Below are positions 34,216 to 43,986 of a stretch of DNA of 64,000 bases, piece after piece. Made by a program: the position numbers and the translations under genes. The DNA is from Pseudomonas putida NBRC 14164. GTDB taxonomy: Bacteria > Pseudomonadota > Gammaproteobacteria > Pseudomonadales > Pseudomonadaceae. The DNA lies in assembly GCF_000412675.1 (NCBI RefSeq), contig NC_021505.1, positions 5,078,501 through 5,142,500 of the forward strand, written 5' to 3'. How positions within the stretch are numbered: the stretch's first letter is position 1; every line of letters starts with the position of its first letter. The notes under the pieces are model-generated. The model was not told the DNA's origin. It worked only from the letters and a program-made list of their open reading frames with translations, and searched no databases.

Positions 34216-35021
34216 CGAATTTTGCTGTATTCCACCTTTATATCGCCGCTCTCACCAACCTCATAGGTATATTTGGTTGAAGGCCCTACAAAAAACCGTT
34301 TCTGGGCTTTCAGATCCGTGCGAACCTCTTTGTTAAGCTGCGCCTGATTTATTGCAATTCGTTTTTTTGCGAAAGCCCTTTGGTCCGCATATTGGGGCTC
34401 ATCAGGAAGTGTGCTAAGCGTGTGACGGTGCTTTATCAGGTTGTTCTGAGCGCTGACAACTCGACGATCCAGCTCTTGTCTTAGGTTAATCTCACTAGGG
34501 GGAATAAGATGCTTACCCTCTCTGAGAAATATTTTTTCAGCATTCCCAGCAGCAACGGCATCATGATACTTGATCATTTTCCAGAATAGGCGCAGACGGT
34601 TGAACATATGTCCTGTAGGGTCAGTGCCATTGACTGGATCTCCAGCACCATAGCCATAGGCATTTATCCCTCCCTTGCCGAAAGGGCTCCAGCTGTCGGC
34701 TGAGTAGAATCGCATGAGCTTCGGGCTATATAACCGATAACCATTACCCAGCAAATATCCCTCGGTTATCACGTCTTGCACCTGCCCGGTAAATCCTGGC
34801 CCCCAGGGCTCGATAGTGTGAAGTCCATAAGGCGTGTAGCACCGTAGTGCTATCGAATGCCGTTGTTCCAACAGCACCGATGTGTAGACATCCGTTGCCA
34901 GTAAAGAAGCCTGAATTCCTTCCTGTACCACAGCCAACGGATGGGTACTTGCCTCGACAATACGCCGCTGTACCGCCCCAGCGTTAATAAGCGTTAGTCG
35001 CGAGCCTTGATAGAAGAACAT
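34212..35021 (-). CDS. Orphan RHS-core protein with variable toxin-like C-terminus
   Basis: This 269-residue protein starts MFFYQGSRLTLINAGAVQRR, the usual opening of short stand-alone Rhs-type proteins in Pseudomonas. It carries the Rhs-associated core (GYLLGNGYRLYSPKLMRFYS, PFGKGGINAYGYGAGDPVNG and the closing DPTGH). After the core at about residue 144 comes a unique, lysine-rich region of about 125 residues (the usual place of the toxin domain), ending TKYTYEVGESGDIKVEYSKI. No catalytic motif is recognised in it. The GC content is visibly lower than in neighbours. No separate immunity gene follows, because the next gene converges. It overlaps the glycosyltransferase stop by 4 bases. Confidence 0.8.
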   Translation of the reverse strand: MFFYQGSRLTLINAGAVQRRIVEASTHPLAVVQEGIQASLLATDVYTSVLLEQRHSIALRCYTPYGLHTIEPWGPGFTGQVQDVITEGYLLGNGYRLYSPKLMRFYSADSWSPFGKGGINAYGYGAGDPVNGTDPTGHMFNRLRLFWKMIKYHDAVAAGNAEKIFLREGKHLIPPSEINLRQELDRRVVSAQNNLIKHRHTLSTLPDEPQYADQRAFAKKRIAINQAQLNKEVRTDLKAQKRFFVGPSTKYTYEVGESGDIKVEYSKIR

Positions 35022-35120
35022 ACACAGCCCCTGCGCCAATCAATTCAACTGCCATCAAAGGGCAGCGTCTTGAATGGCATTAAGCAATGCAGAGGAGATT
35101 ACAGCAACTGACAAAATTAT

Positions 35121-35146
35121 CAGGGCCGCTTTCACGCGGCCCCCTG
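35121..35146 (-). terminator. Terminator after the glutathione peroxidase gene
   Basis: Stem ggccgc / gcggcc with an extended cagg...ccctg base and a T-rich stretch on the minus strand (tgataatttt) directly follows the gene end at 35149. Confidence 0.75.
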
Positions 35147-35148
35147 AA

Positions 35149-35631
35149 TCAGGCCAACGCTTTCTCGATCGCCTGCACCACCGCGGGGTCATCCGGCGCC
35201 GTGCGCGGCGAGAAGCGCGCTAGCACCCGCCCGTCCTTACCCACCAGAAACTTCTCGAAGTTCCAGCTGATGTCACCAGGAAACTCAGCCCCCTCGCCCG
35301 CCAGCAGGCGGTACAACGAATGACGCTGTGGCCCGTTGACTTCCAGCTTGCCGCCCAGCGGGAAGCTCACCCCGTAGTTGAGGCTGCAGAATTCCTGGAT
35401 TTCCTTTTCGCTGCCCGGCTCCTGCCCGGCAAACTGGTTGCATGGCAGGCCAAGCACATTGAAGCCCTTGTCCTTGTAAACCTGGTAGAGGTTTTCCAGA
35501 GCCTTGTATTGCGGCGTGAGACCACATTTGGAGGCAACGTTGACCACCAGCACCACTTGGCCCTTGAACGGTGCGAGGGGCAGCTCCCCGCCGTTCAGCG
35601 CGTCCAGTTTCAGGTCGTGAAATGCACTCAT
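35149..35631 (-). CDS. Glutathione peroxidase (BtuE/GPx family)
   Basis: This 160-residue enzyme reduces hydroperoxides using thiols. The peroxidatic cysteine is C36 in NVASKCGLTPQY, and the rest of the catalytic set is Q70 (FAGQEPG) and W123-N124 (ISWNFEKFLV). It carries Cys, not selenocysteine, and like other bacterial GPx may prefer thioredoxin. Length is normal and there is no signal peptide, so it acts in the cytoplasm. The start has GAGGGG upstream. Confidence 0.94.
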   Translation of the reverse strand: MSAFHDLKLDALNGGELPLAPFKGQVVLVVNVASKCGLTPQYKALENLYQVYKDKGFNVLGLPCNQFAGQEPGSEKEIQEFCSLNYGVSFPLGGKLEVNGPQRHSLYRLLAGEGAEFPGDISWNFEKFLVGKDGRVLARFSPRTAPDDPAVVQAIEKALA

Positions 35632-35776
35632 GATGACATCCCCTCTCAGGTTCCCGGTTGCCGCGCAGGCGAATTCCGCCCACTAAAAAGGCGCCCGTCC
35701 AAACCGTCCACCTCCCGTAGGAAGGCAAATCGGCTTGCCCGAGCGCCTGGCGACTTTCTGAGCTTAGCGCAGAAAA

Positions 35777-36262
35777 TCAGTGGTGATGGCCACCTTCACC
35801 GTGGATGTGGCGGTGAGCGATTTCTTCTTCGCTGGCGTCACGCACGTCAACAACCTTGACCTGGAAGGTCAGGCGCTGGCCGGCCAGCGGGTGGTTGCCG
35901 TCAACGGTGACGTCGTCGCCGTCCAGGTCACGGATGGTGACGATCTGCATCTGGCCGTCCGGTGCCGAAGCGTGGAACTGCATGCCCACTTCCAGCTCGT
36001 CGACGCCTTCGAACAGGCTGCGGTTCAGGGTGCTGACCAGCTCGGCCAGGTATTCGCCGTAGGCGTCTTCCGGCTCGATGGAAACGTTCAGCTCGTCACC
36101 GGCCTGTTTGCCTTCCAGGGCTTTTTCCAGGCCCGGGATGATGTTGCCGGCACCGTGCAGGTAGACCAGCGGCGCGCCACCGGCGGAGCTGTCGATGGTC
36201 TCCCCGGCGTCGTTGGTCAGGGTATAGTCGATGGAGACAGCCTTGTTGGCGGCGATCAGCAT
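35777..36262 (-). CDS. SlyD-type FKBP peptidyl-prolyl isomerase
   Basis: This 161-residue protein begins MLIAANKAVSIDYTLTNDAG and contains the FKBP core (LVYLHGAGNIIPGLEKALEG, GDELNVSIEPEDAYGEY). The insert-in-flap chaperone domain and the VDGNHPLAGQRLTFQVKV strand follow. The end is histidine-rich (RHIHGEGGHHH), which probably binds nickel as in SlyD, although it is short. The ATG at 36262 is complementary to the possible start of the opposite gene, so the two divergent genes overlap by two bases. Confidence 0.92.
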   Translation of the reverse strand: MLIAANKAVSIDYTLTNDAGETIDSSAGGAPLVYLHGAGNIIPGLEKALEGKQAGDELNVSIEPEDAYGEYLAELVSTLNRSLFEGVDELEVGMQFHASAPDGQMQIVTIRDLDGDDVTVDGNHPLAGQRLTFQVKVVDVRDASEEEIAHRHIHGEGGHHH

Positions 36263-36563
36263 GGGGCAAGACCTTTTGCAAAAGTATGTAGAGCGGACAA
36301 GTGTAACCAAGCCATCGTCCGATTGCGAACGCACTGCGGACAAGCAACGGCCCATCAGTCGGATCACCGGCTTTCACCAGGACGAAGAAGGCCATTGGGT
36401 GGCCGAACTCTCCTGCGGTCATACCCAGCACCTGCGCCACCAACCGCCGTGGCAATCACGCCCTTGGGTGCTGGACCCGGCACAACGCGCGCAGCGCATC
36501 GGCCAGCCATTTGCTTGCGGCTGGTGCGCACAAGGGGGCGATGGCGCTACCCTTGGCCGCTAA
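36261..36563 (+). CDS. DUF3565-family small cysteine/histidine protein
   Basis: Recognised by RITGFHQDEEGHWVAELSCG, HTQHLRHQPPWQSRPWVLDP and the closing FACGWC: DUF3565, a small family with conserved Cys/His likely to bind zinc. Read from the ATG at 36261 the protein has 100 residues. The first ~35 (to KQRPISRI) do not look like the family, and there is no good ribosome site, so a downstream non-standard start is possible. Its own start region overlaps the divergent slyD-like gene. It precedes pta by 33 bases. Confidence 0.65.
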   Translation: MGQDLLQKYVERTSVTKPSSDCERTADKQRPISRITGFHQDEEGHWVAELSCGHTQHLRHQPPWQSRPWVLDPAQRAQRIGQPFACGWCAQGGDGATLGR

Positions 36564-36595
36564 TTTCTTGCACCGCTTTATTTCGAGAAGCACGC

Positions 36596-38683
<2,088 letters not shown>

Positions 38684-38685
38684 AA

Positions 38686-38710
38686 GCCGGGCCGCAAGGC
38701 GGCCCCGGGC
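38686..38710. terminator. Hairpin between convergent pta and OmpA-like genes
   Basis: Stem gggccgc / gcggccc with flanking gcc...cgggc pairing lies in the 32-base gap between the two converging stops; no long T tract. Confidence 0.6.
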
Positions 38711-38715
38711 ATCAA

Positions 38716-39438
38716 TCATGGATATTGCTGAACCTGGCCTTGTTGCTGGTCATACTGCTGGCCCGGAATCGGCTTCAGGTTCACTTCCACCCGGCGGTTC
38801 TGCGCACGGCCATTGGCGTCGGCGTTGCTGGCGATCGGCTGATCCGGGCCCATGCCACGCACCGAAATACGCGAAGCATCCACACCCTGCGAAGTCAGGT
38901 AGGTGCTGACCGCCTGCGCGCGGCGCTGGGACAGGTCCATATTGTGCTGGCGGCTGCCGGTGCTGTCGGTGAACCCGACCACTTCAATGGTGTTCTGGTT
39001 GAACTGCTTGAACGAGCCTGCGAGGTTGTTCAGCGGCGAGTAGAAGCTTGGGGCGATGTTGGCCGAGTCGGTGGCAAAGGTGATGTTGCCCGGCATGATC
39101 AGTTTGATCTGGTCGCCCTGACGCTGTACTTCCACCCCGGTGTTGGCCATCTGGGCGCGCAGTTCGGCCTCTTGCTTGTCGGCGTAGTAGCCATAGCCCG
39201 CTGCTGCTGCACCTACGGCGGCGGCGCCGATCAGCGCACCTTTGCCACGGTTGTTGTGGTCGATGGCCGCACCGGCGATGGCGCCAGCCAGCGCGCCCAG
39301 GCCGCCGTACTTGGCAGTCTTGCTCATCCCCGTGGAGCCCTGCGCCTGACCCTGGTTGTCATAAGGGTTCTGGCCGGCACAGCCAGTCATCAGGGCAGCG
39401 GCAGTTGCGACGATAATCAGACGACGCATGGTGAACAT
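38716..39438 (-). CDS. OmpA-family outer membrane lipoprotein (YiaD-like)
   Basis: This 240-residue protein has a lipobox LMTGC with the lipid-carrying C20. A glycine-zipper region follows (GGLGALAGAIAGAAIDHNNR and GALIGAAAVGAAAAGYGYYA). The C-terminal OmpA peptidoglycan-binding domain contains GNITFATDSANI, VVGFTDSTGSRQHNMDLSQR, RAQAVSTYL and NRRVEVNL. It should be tethered to the outer membrane and bind the cell wall. The start at 39438 has AGGAG seven bases upstream; an ATG at 39462 precedes the ribosome site and is unlikely. Confidence 0.9.
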   Translation of the reverse strand: MFTMRRLIIVATAAALMTGCAGQNPYDNQGQAQGSTGMSKTAKYGGLGALAGAIAGAAIDHNNRGKGALIGAAAVGAAAAGYGYYADKQEAELRAQMANTGVEVQRQGDQIKLIMPGNITFATDSANIAPSFYSPLNNLAGSFKQFNQNTIEVVGFTDSTGSRQHNMDLSQRRAQAVSTYLTSQGVDASRISVRGMGPDQPIASNADANGRAQNRRVEVNLKPIPGQQYDQQQGQVQQYP

Positions 39439-39547
39439 GGACAAGCTCCTACTGAAATTCATAAATGCGGCAGATCACGAAGGGATCTATGCCAGCCTTG
39501 GATTGCATCGGCAATGAAAAATTCAATGAAAGTGCCTTCATGTGCAC

Positions 39548-40204
39548 TCAGGCACGCACGAAAGGGTTTTCTCGCATCTCGTCACCCAGGCGGGTATCGG
39601 GCCCGTGGCCAGTCACCACAATGGCCTCTTCATCCAGCCGGTACAGCCGCTCCTTGATGGAACGCACGATAGCCCGCTGGTCACCCCCCCACAAATCGGT
39701 GCGGCCAATGCCACGGCGGAACAAGGTGTCGCCGGCGATCAGCAGTTTGGCATCGGCGAACCAGAAGCTCATCGAACCCGGGGTGTGGCCAGGCGTATGC
39801 AATGCCACGCCACAGCCACAGGCCAATTCTTCGTCATCGCCCAGCCAGCGATCAGGTGCCGGTACCGGCGTATAGGGCACGCCGAACATCTGGCACTGCA
39901 TCTCCAGGTTGTCCCACAGTACCTGGTCGTCCTTGTGCAGGTGCAGGGTGGCGCCGGTCAGCGCCTTGAGCTTGCCCGAGGCAAGAAAATGATCGAAGTG
40001 CGCGTGTGTATGGATGATGCTCACCAGCGTCAGGCCGTGGGCCTGCAGGCGCGCCAGGATCTTCTCCGGGTCACCGCCTGGGTCGACGACGATGGCTTTC
40101 TTGGTCAGCGGGTCGCCAATCAGCGTGCAGTTGCACTGCAAAGGGCCTACGGGGAAGGTTTCGCGGATGAGGGCAGGTGGGGCTTGGGTCATTGCATTAC
40201 TCAT
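39548..40204 (-). CDS. MBL-fold hydrolase (glyoxalase II-like)
   Basis: This 218-residue cytoplasmic protein has the metallo-beta-lactamase motifs: THAHFDHF (HxHxDH), LHTPGHTPGSMSFWF, AGDTLFRRGIGRTDL and the final histidine in VTGHGPDTRLGDE. The opening LQCNCTLIGDPLTKKAIVVD is typical of the YcbL-like glyoxalase II subgroup that hydrolyses thioesters such as S-lactoylglutathione. I chose the ATG at 40204; a second ATG at 40192 is possible, and neither has a strong ribosome site. Confidence 0.88.
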   Translation of the reverse strand: MSNAMTQAPPALIRETFPVGPLQCNCTLIGDPLTKKAIVVDPGGDPEKILARLQAHGLTLVSIIHTHAHFDHFLASGKLKALTGATLHLHKDDQVLWDNLEMQCQMFGVPYTPVPAPDRWLGDDEELACGCGVALHTPGHTPGSMSFWFADAKLLIAGDTLFRRGIGRTDLWGGDQRAIVRSIKERLYRLDEEAIVVTGHGPDTRLGDEMRENPFVRA

Positions 40205-40302
40205 GAGAAAAACGGTGAACACTGAAAGCTTCAAGTGTGTTTGTTCAATCAAGCGCAAGCATGTAGCCAATGCTGCAAACTCGTTCCCTGAAACAAACGA
40301 AA

Positions 40303-40322
40303 AACCGGCCAATAGGCCGGTT
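40303..40322 (-). terminator. Minus-strand terminator closing the GNAT islet
   Basis: aaccggcc / ggccggtt with a 4-base loop is followed on the minus strand by a T-rich tail. It lies 57 bases after the small gene at 40379-40549, and so seems to end transcription of the islet before the MBL-fold gene. Confidence 0.7.
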
Positions 40323-40378
40323 CTCAACCAATATGAATACGCTGTAGAAGCGTGCACCAGGGCCTGACGAGCGTTCGC

Positions 40379-40549
40379 TCAGGATGGAGTACCTGCCAGG
40401 GGGCCAGCAGGCTCAAGGTCTGCACCCTTCGTCTTTGCGACCTGCAGGAACCGCAGTTGGTTGCTGGAGATTCGACCAGCAAGACGCCTTGCTTCAGCCT
40501 CAAATCTCGCAATGGCAAGCAACTCTACCTGTCTCGTTTTGGAACGCAT
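40379..40549 (-). CDS. 56-residue basic small ORF with strong ribosome site
   Basis: The reading frame starts at ATG 40549, two bases after a near-consensus GGAGGG (40553-40558), which may be too close for best use. It codes for 56 residues (MRSKTRQVELLAIARFEAEA ... PAGPLAGTPS) that look like a helical, arginine-rich protein with a proline/glycine tail. It lies 39 bases after the GNAT-like gene on the same strand and before a terminator. No family is recognised. It could be a partner of the GNAT protein or an independent small protein; a spurious ORF is still possible. Confidence 0.5.
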   Translation of the reverse strand: MRSKTRQVELLAIARFEAEARRLAGRISSNQLRFLQVAKTKGADLEPAGPLAGTPS

Positions 40550-40588
40550 TGTCCCTCCAAAAGCTTGATCGACACGCTATCGATGTTA

Positions 40589-41119
40589 TTAGGGATCAAC
40601 CAGGATCACAAGCCGACCTTCAACGGTCCACGTGAAGCCAAGCGCTTCATAAACTGACCTTGCGCCCTCCAGAGGATCTTGTATTTCAATCTCTCGGCAG
40701 CCCAACATACGAGCATAGAAATCAATCGATGTAAGTGCCAAGACTGCGATCTCTCCCCTGAGTGGATGCGACGGACAGGGATTGCCTTGGAGGAGTATGA
40801 CCTTGATGCACAAGCGGCTTTTTCTAGGACTTGCGTAGCAAAGCCCGCACAGCTCGCTACCGGACCAGATGGCAAGATCGAACCCTCTGGGATCAGTATC
40901 TTTCCAGTCGGTAATCGCCTCCCAAGGAAACAGACACCGGCTTTCCGGCCACTCCAGGCTAGCAGTGAGGGCCTCGTGCGTTATCGGCTCCATACGGACT
41001 TGGCCGATTTCAACATCTCCCCTCAACAGATCTGGCTGGCGATACAGCAGTTCTTGAGTGAGCGTTCGAGCTTGTGATCTATATATTTGATACCGAAGTT
41101 TACTGATCCGCCGTCTCAT
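40589..41119 (-). CDS. GNAT-like acetyltransferase of a lower-GC islet
   Basis: This 176-residue protein ends in a GNAT-like half: LAIWSGSELCGLCYASPRKS, IAVLALTSIDFYARMLGCRE and YEALGFTWTVEGRLVI (the typical last strands after acyl-CoA binding). The usual Q/R-x-x-G-x-G/A acetyl-CoA loop is not clear (SHPLRGEI stands in its place), so activity is uncertain. The N-terminal ~50 residues are basic (MRRRISKLRYQIYRSQART). The ribosome site for the ATG at 41119 is weak. Base composition is lower in GC than in flanking core genes, suggesting transfer. Upstream and downstream small ORFs on the same strand may belong with it. Confidence 0.65.
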   Translation of the reverse strand: MRRRISKLRYQIYRSQARTLTQELLYRQPDLLRGDVEIGQVRMEPITHEALTASLEWPESRCLFPWEAITDWKDTDPRGFDLAIWSGSELCGLCYASPRKSRLCIKVILLQGNPCPSHPLRGEIAVLALTSIDFYARMLGCREIEIQDPLEGARSVYEALGFTWTVEGRLVILVDP

Positions 41120-41150
41120 ACAAGCACCGCGTCCGAAATGGAGCCACCAT

Positions 41151-41369
41151 TCAGAACTCGCGGCCTACTGGTCGCATGACGCCCCATACCTGCATATCCT
41201 CTGGATGCGGAGCATTGAAGTCGCACTGCCCGAGCAGTGAAGCAAGGTCACAGGGGGTTACACCGGGGGCTGCGTTCGCGTGATGCTCATTCACCTGCAT
41301 GCTTTGGGTTGGTGAGCAGTAGTTCGACTTCGGGGTATGTTTTTTCATAGCCGCTGCGCTGGTAGTCAT
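41151..41369 (-). CDS. Possible 72-residue small protein upstream of the GNAT gene
   Basis: The frame from ATG 41369 encodes 72 residues (MTTSAAAMKKHTPKSNYCSP...) and ends 31 bases before the GNAT-like start. The last part, LASLLGQCDFNAPHPEDMQ then VWGVMRPVGREF, resembles the C-terminal tails of MazE/ChpS-like antitoxins (LLxQCDxxAPxxED...xPVGREx). No AbrB-type DNA-binding half is visible. The ribosome site is poor and an ATG at 41348 is an alternative. It could be a real partner protein, a remnant, or chance. The remaining part of the 411-base gap to 41531 shows nothing I can name. Confidence 0.35.
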   Translation of the reverse strand: MTTSAAAMKKHTPKSNYCSPTQSMQVNEHHANAAPGVTPCDLASLLGQCDFNAPHPEDMQVWGVMRPVGREF

Positions 41370-41530
41370 CGAAACTGAATAACTACCAGCATGAGCGCCA
41401 TCCAGAAAGAGCTCAGAAGCTCGTTTGGTAGAGATCAGACTGCTCCTACAGCACTCGACGAAGCGTCGCCTCTGATCTCGCCTCAAGCATTGCGCAGTGT
41501 GTCAATCCGAGCCGTACCCGGCCCGTCTAT

Positions 41531-42223
41531 TCAAGGCAGGAACAACCTGAACAACCCGCCCCCAAGCGCCCCGCCATTGGAGATCTCGATCCGTCCGCGC
41601 ACCCCGCCGCTTTCATGCAGTGCCGCGATCCGCGCCGCAAAGTACAGGCCAAGGCCGGTGCTGCCGCTGGTCGAGTCGATGCCCTGGATGTATTGCTCCT
41701 GGCGCTCGAGCATGTGCTTCGGATAACCCGGACCGTCATCGTTCACGCAGATGGCCAGCTGGTTGTCGGCCTCCTCGATGGTGATCAACAACGCGTGCCC
41801 GGCAAAGCGGGTGGCGTTGGTGATGACGTTGGCGATCACCGAGGCCACCAGTTCACGGTCGAAAAAGCCCAGCGGGTTGTCGGTGTCGACACGCCAGGTG
41901 GCGAGGATGTCGTTGTGCTTGAGCACTTCCTGATGCGCCGCCAACTGGGCTTCGATGAAATCGTCCAGTTCGTGGTAGTCCGGGCACACCGGCAACTGGT
42001 TGATACCCAGTTTGTACAGGCCCAGCAACTGCACCAGCATGCCGTTGAGGTGGCGAAACTCGTGCTCCATGATTCCCTGCTCGGCACCACCACGCAGCTC
42101 TTCGGGCAAGCGCTCCATCCACTGGCTGTGGGACTGGATCAGCGCTGACAAAGAGCTTTTGAGGTCGTGCACGGTGGAGGCGATCACCGTGGAAAAATCC
42201 AGCCCCTGATTGTCTTGATTCAT
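41531..42223 (-). CDS. Small soluble sensor histidine kinase
   Basis: This 230-residue protein has an H-box (STVHDLKSSLSALI, His near residue 19), an N-box (VIANVITNATRFAG), a G1 box (VNDDGPGYP) and a G2 loop (GSTGLGLYFAARIA). It has no membrane segment and no separate sensor domain, so its input probably comes from a partner protein. Its start overlaps the stop of the response regulator gene by 4 bases (ATGA), so the two act together. Gene order suggests it phosphorylates, or takes signals from, the receiver-TPR protein. Confidence 0.85.
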   Translation of the reverse strand: MNQDNQGLDFSTVIASTVHDLKSSLSALIQSHSQWMERLPEELRGGAEQGIMEHEFRHLNGMLVQLLGLYKLGINQLPVCPDYHELDDFIEAQLAAHQEVLKHNDILATWRVDTDNPLGFFDRELVASVIANVITNATRFAGHALLITIEEADNQLAICVNDDGPGYPKHMLERQEQYIQGIDSTSGSTGLGLYFAARIAALHESGGVRGRIEISNGGALGGGLFRLFLP

Positions 42224-43827
42224 GCGCCGAACACTCGGATGTGCAGTTTGCGGTAACGGTCATAGCGATTGTCGCTGGCAGGGATACCGGCCACGCTGGT
42301 CAAGGCGTCCTGGCATTCCTGCATGATCGCGGGCTGAGGGTTTTCACCGCCAATGCGCAGCAGCGCCTGGGCGGTGTTAAGGGCGATGCTGATGTTTTTC
42401 GGCTGCATACCCAGCGCCTTGCGGAACATCTGCAACGCCTCGCCAAGCTGCCCTCCCTGGTAACTGCGCACACCCTGGCGATTGAGGGTGACCGCTTCGG
42501 TAATGGCGTTGAGCACGCTGGGGTCGTCCGTCAGCTTGCCCACTTTCTCCATGACCTTGGGGTCATCGCCATAACTTTCCACACAGCTCTTCAGCACGCC
42601 GAGGGCGGCGGCTTCCTGCCCCATTGCCTGCAACTGTGCGGCAACGGTCAGGGCCGCATCGACCGAGAAGAACTGGTTCATCTTGTCCAGGCGCTGGATC
42701 GCCTGTTCGGTCAGCTTGCCGGCCGTTTCCGGGTCGCCCGCCTGTTGCAGGCTGGCGGCCTTCATCATCCGCGCACGTACCTGCAAGCCCTGGTCCTCGG
42801 GGTTTTCCTTGGCCACCTCGCTGAGCGTGGTGTTGATTTCGACCCGGGTACGGGCGTCCAGGCCGAAGCCTGCGTTCTTGCTCATCAGCGCCTGCACCAG
42901 GCCAAGGTTGTTTTCAGCATCCTTGTAGCGCGAGCTCTGCCCCTGGTTCACCGCATGGCGGAACGCCTTAGACGCGCTCTCGAAGTCTTCGTTTTCCAGC
43001 GCCAGCTTGCCCAGCGTCGACTGCCGACGCACCGACAGTGGCGACAGCCGCACGGCTTCTTCAAGCAGGTTTTGCGCACGCCGGGTATCGCCTTGGGCCA
43101 CCAGCACCTCGGCCATGCCGTCGTACAGGCCGGGCATGATCGGGAACGCCTTGAGCGCCTGCTCGTACACACCCTGGGCCTGGGCATTCTGGCCACGCTT
43201 GTGCATCAGGGCGCCCAGCGCGGCGTACACCCAAGGCTGCGGGCGGCTGGCCAGGATGGCCTTGAGAAACTTTTCCAGTTCCTCGAAGCGGTTGAGGTTA
43301 CGCAGGGCATCGGCCCGATAACGCAGGCACAGCGGTGCCAGGCGCGGGTCTTTCTTGCACAGCTCGGCACAGGCGGCCAGCACTTCGGCCGGGCGATTGC
43401 GGTCCAGCGCCTGCAAAATCGGCTTGAGCAGCGTCTTGCGCTGGAACAGTTTTTCGACGCGCTGGGCCAGGCCAACGCGGTTGAACGGTTTGGTCAGGTA
43501 GGCATCAGGCTCGTGCTCGATGGCGCTGAGGACAATGGCCTGGCTGCTTTCGGCCGTGACCATGATGAACACGCACTCATGGCTGATGTGCTTGTCGATG
43601 ATCAGGTCTTCGAGCACCTGCTGGCCGTTCTTCTTGCCGTCGCCCAGGTGGAAGTCCTGCAGGATGAAGTCATAGCGCTTCTGCGCGCACATGCGCAGCG
43701 CCTGCTCGCCGCTGTCGGCGGTGTCCACGTCGCGCACGCCCAGCTCGCGCAGCATGGAACGGGTCGACGTGCGAAAGTCGGTAAAGTCGTCGACGATCAG
43801 AAAGCTTTTTTGCCCGTACTGCAGCAT
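42220..43827 (-). CDS. Response regulator with TPR output domain
   Basis: This 535-residue protein has an N-terminal receiver (SFLIVDDFTDFR, acidic pair D13-D14, phospho-acceptor D58 in ILQDFHLGDG, K in YLTKPF). About 350 residues of tetratricopeptide-like helical repeats follow (for example RADALRNLNRFEELEKFL and GVYEQALKAFPIMPGLYDGM). There is no DNA-binding or enzyme domain, so output is probably by protein-protein contact. The ATG at 43827 is preferred to the GTG at 43833. It is cotranscribed with the soluble kinase downstream. Confidence 0.87.
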   Translation of the reverse strand: MLQYGQKSFLIVDDFTDFRTSTRSMLRELGVRDVDTADSGEQALRMCAQKRYDFILQDFHLGDGKKNGQQVLEDLIIDKHISHECVFIMVTAESSQAIVLSAIEHEPDAYLTKPFNRVGLAQRVEKLFQRKTLLKPILQALDRNRPAEVLAACAELCKKDPRLAPLCLRYRADALRNLNRFEELEKFLKAILASRPQPWVYAALGALMHKRGQNAQAQGVYEQALKAFPIMPGLYDGMAEVLVAQGDTRRAQNLLEEAVRLSPLSVRRQSTLGKLALENEDFESASKAFRHAVNQGQSSRYKDAENNLGLVQALMSKNAGFGLDARTRVEINTTLSEVAKENPEDQGLQVRARMMKAASLQQAGDPETAGKLTEQAIQRLDKMNQFFSVDAALTVAAQLQAMGQEAAALGVLKSCVESYGDDPKVMEKVGKLTDDPSVLNAITEAVTLNRQGVRSYQGGQLGEALQMFRKALGMQPKNISIALNTAQALLRIGGENPQPAIMQECQDALTSVAGIPASDNRYDRYRKLHIRVFGA

Positions 43828-43986
43828 CAACACGACCTGCCTTGGAATGATTGAAAAATCGCGCGAGGCGATGCCACCGATCGCTGTATCGGCAGCTGGT
43901 CGGGAAAGATGAGGTTAGAGCATCACCGGCCACAATCCATGGCCTCAGGCCATCACTTTAGCGGGCAATGACCTGCAGGGCCAGTA

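Noticed and set aside
35780..36595. Long in-frame extension upstream of pta
   Set aside because: It crosses the slyD-like gene on the other strand and adds no Pta homology; the ATG at 36596 starts at the known N-terminus.
40324..40518. 64-residue minus-strand frame with cysteines (GVLLVESPATNCGSCRSQ)
   Set aside because: It overlaps the better supported 56-residue frame in another register, has no ribosome site and would run into the terminator area.
41391..41726. Plus-strand frame of 111 residues
   Set aside because: Its second half is antisense to the histidine kinase gene and the first half has no coding character or ribosome site.
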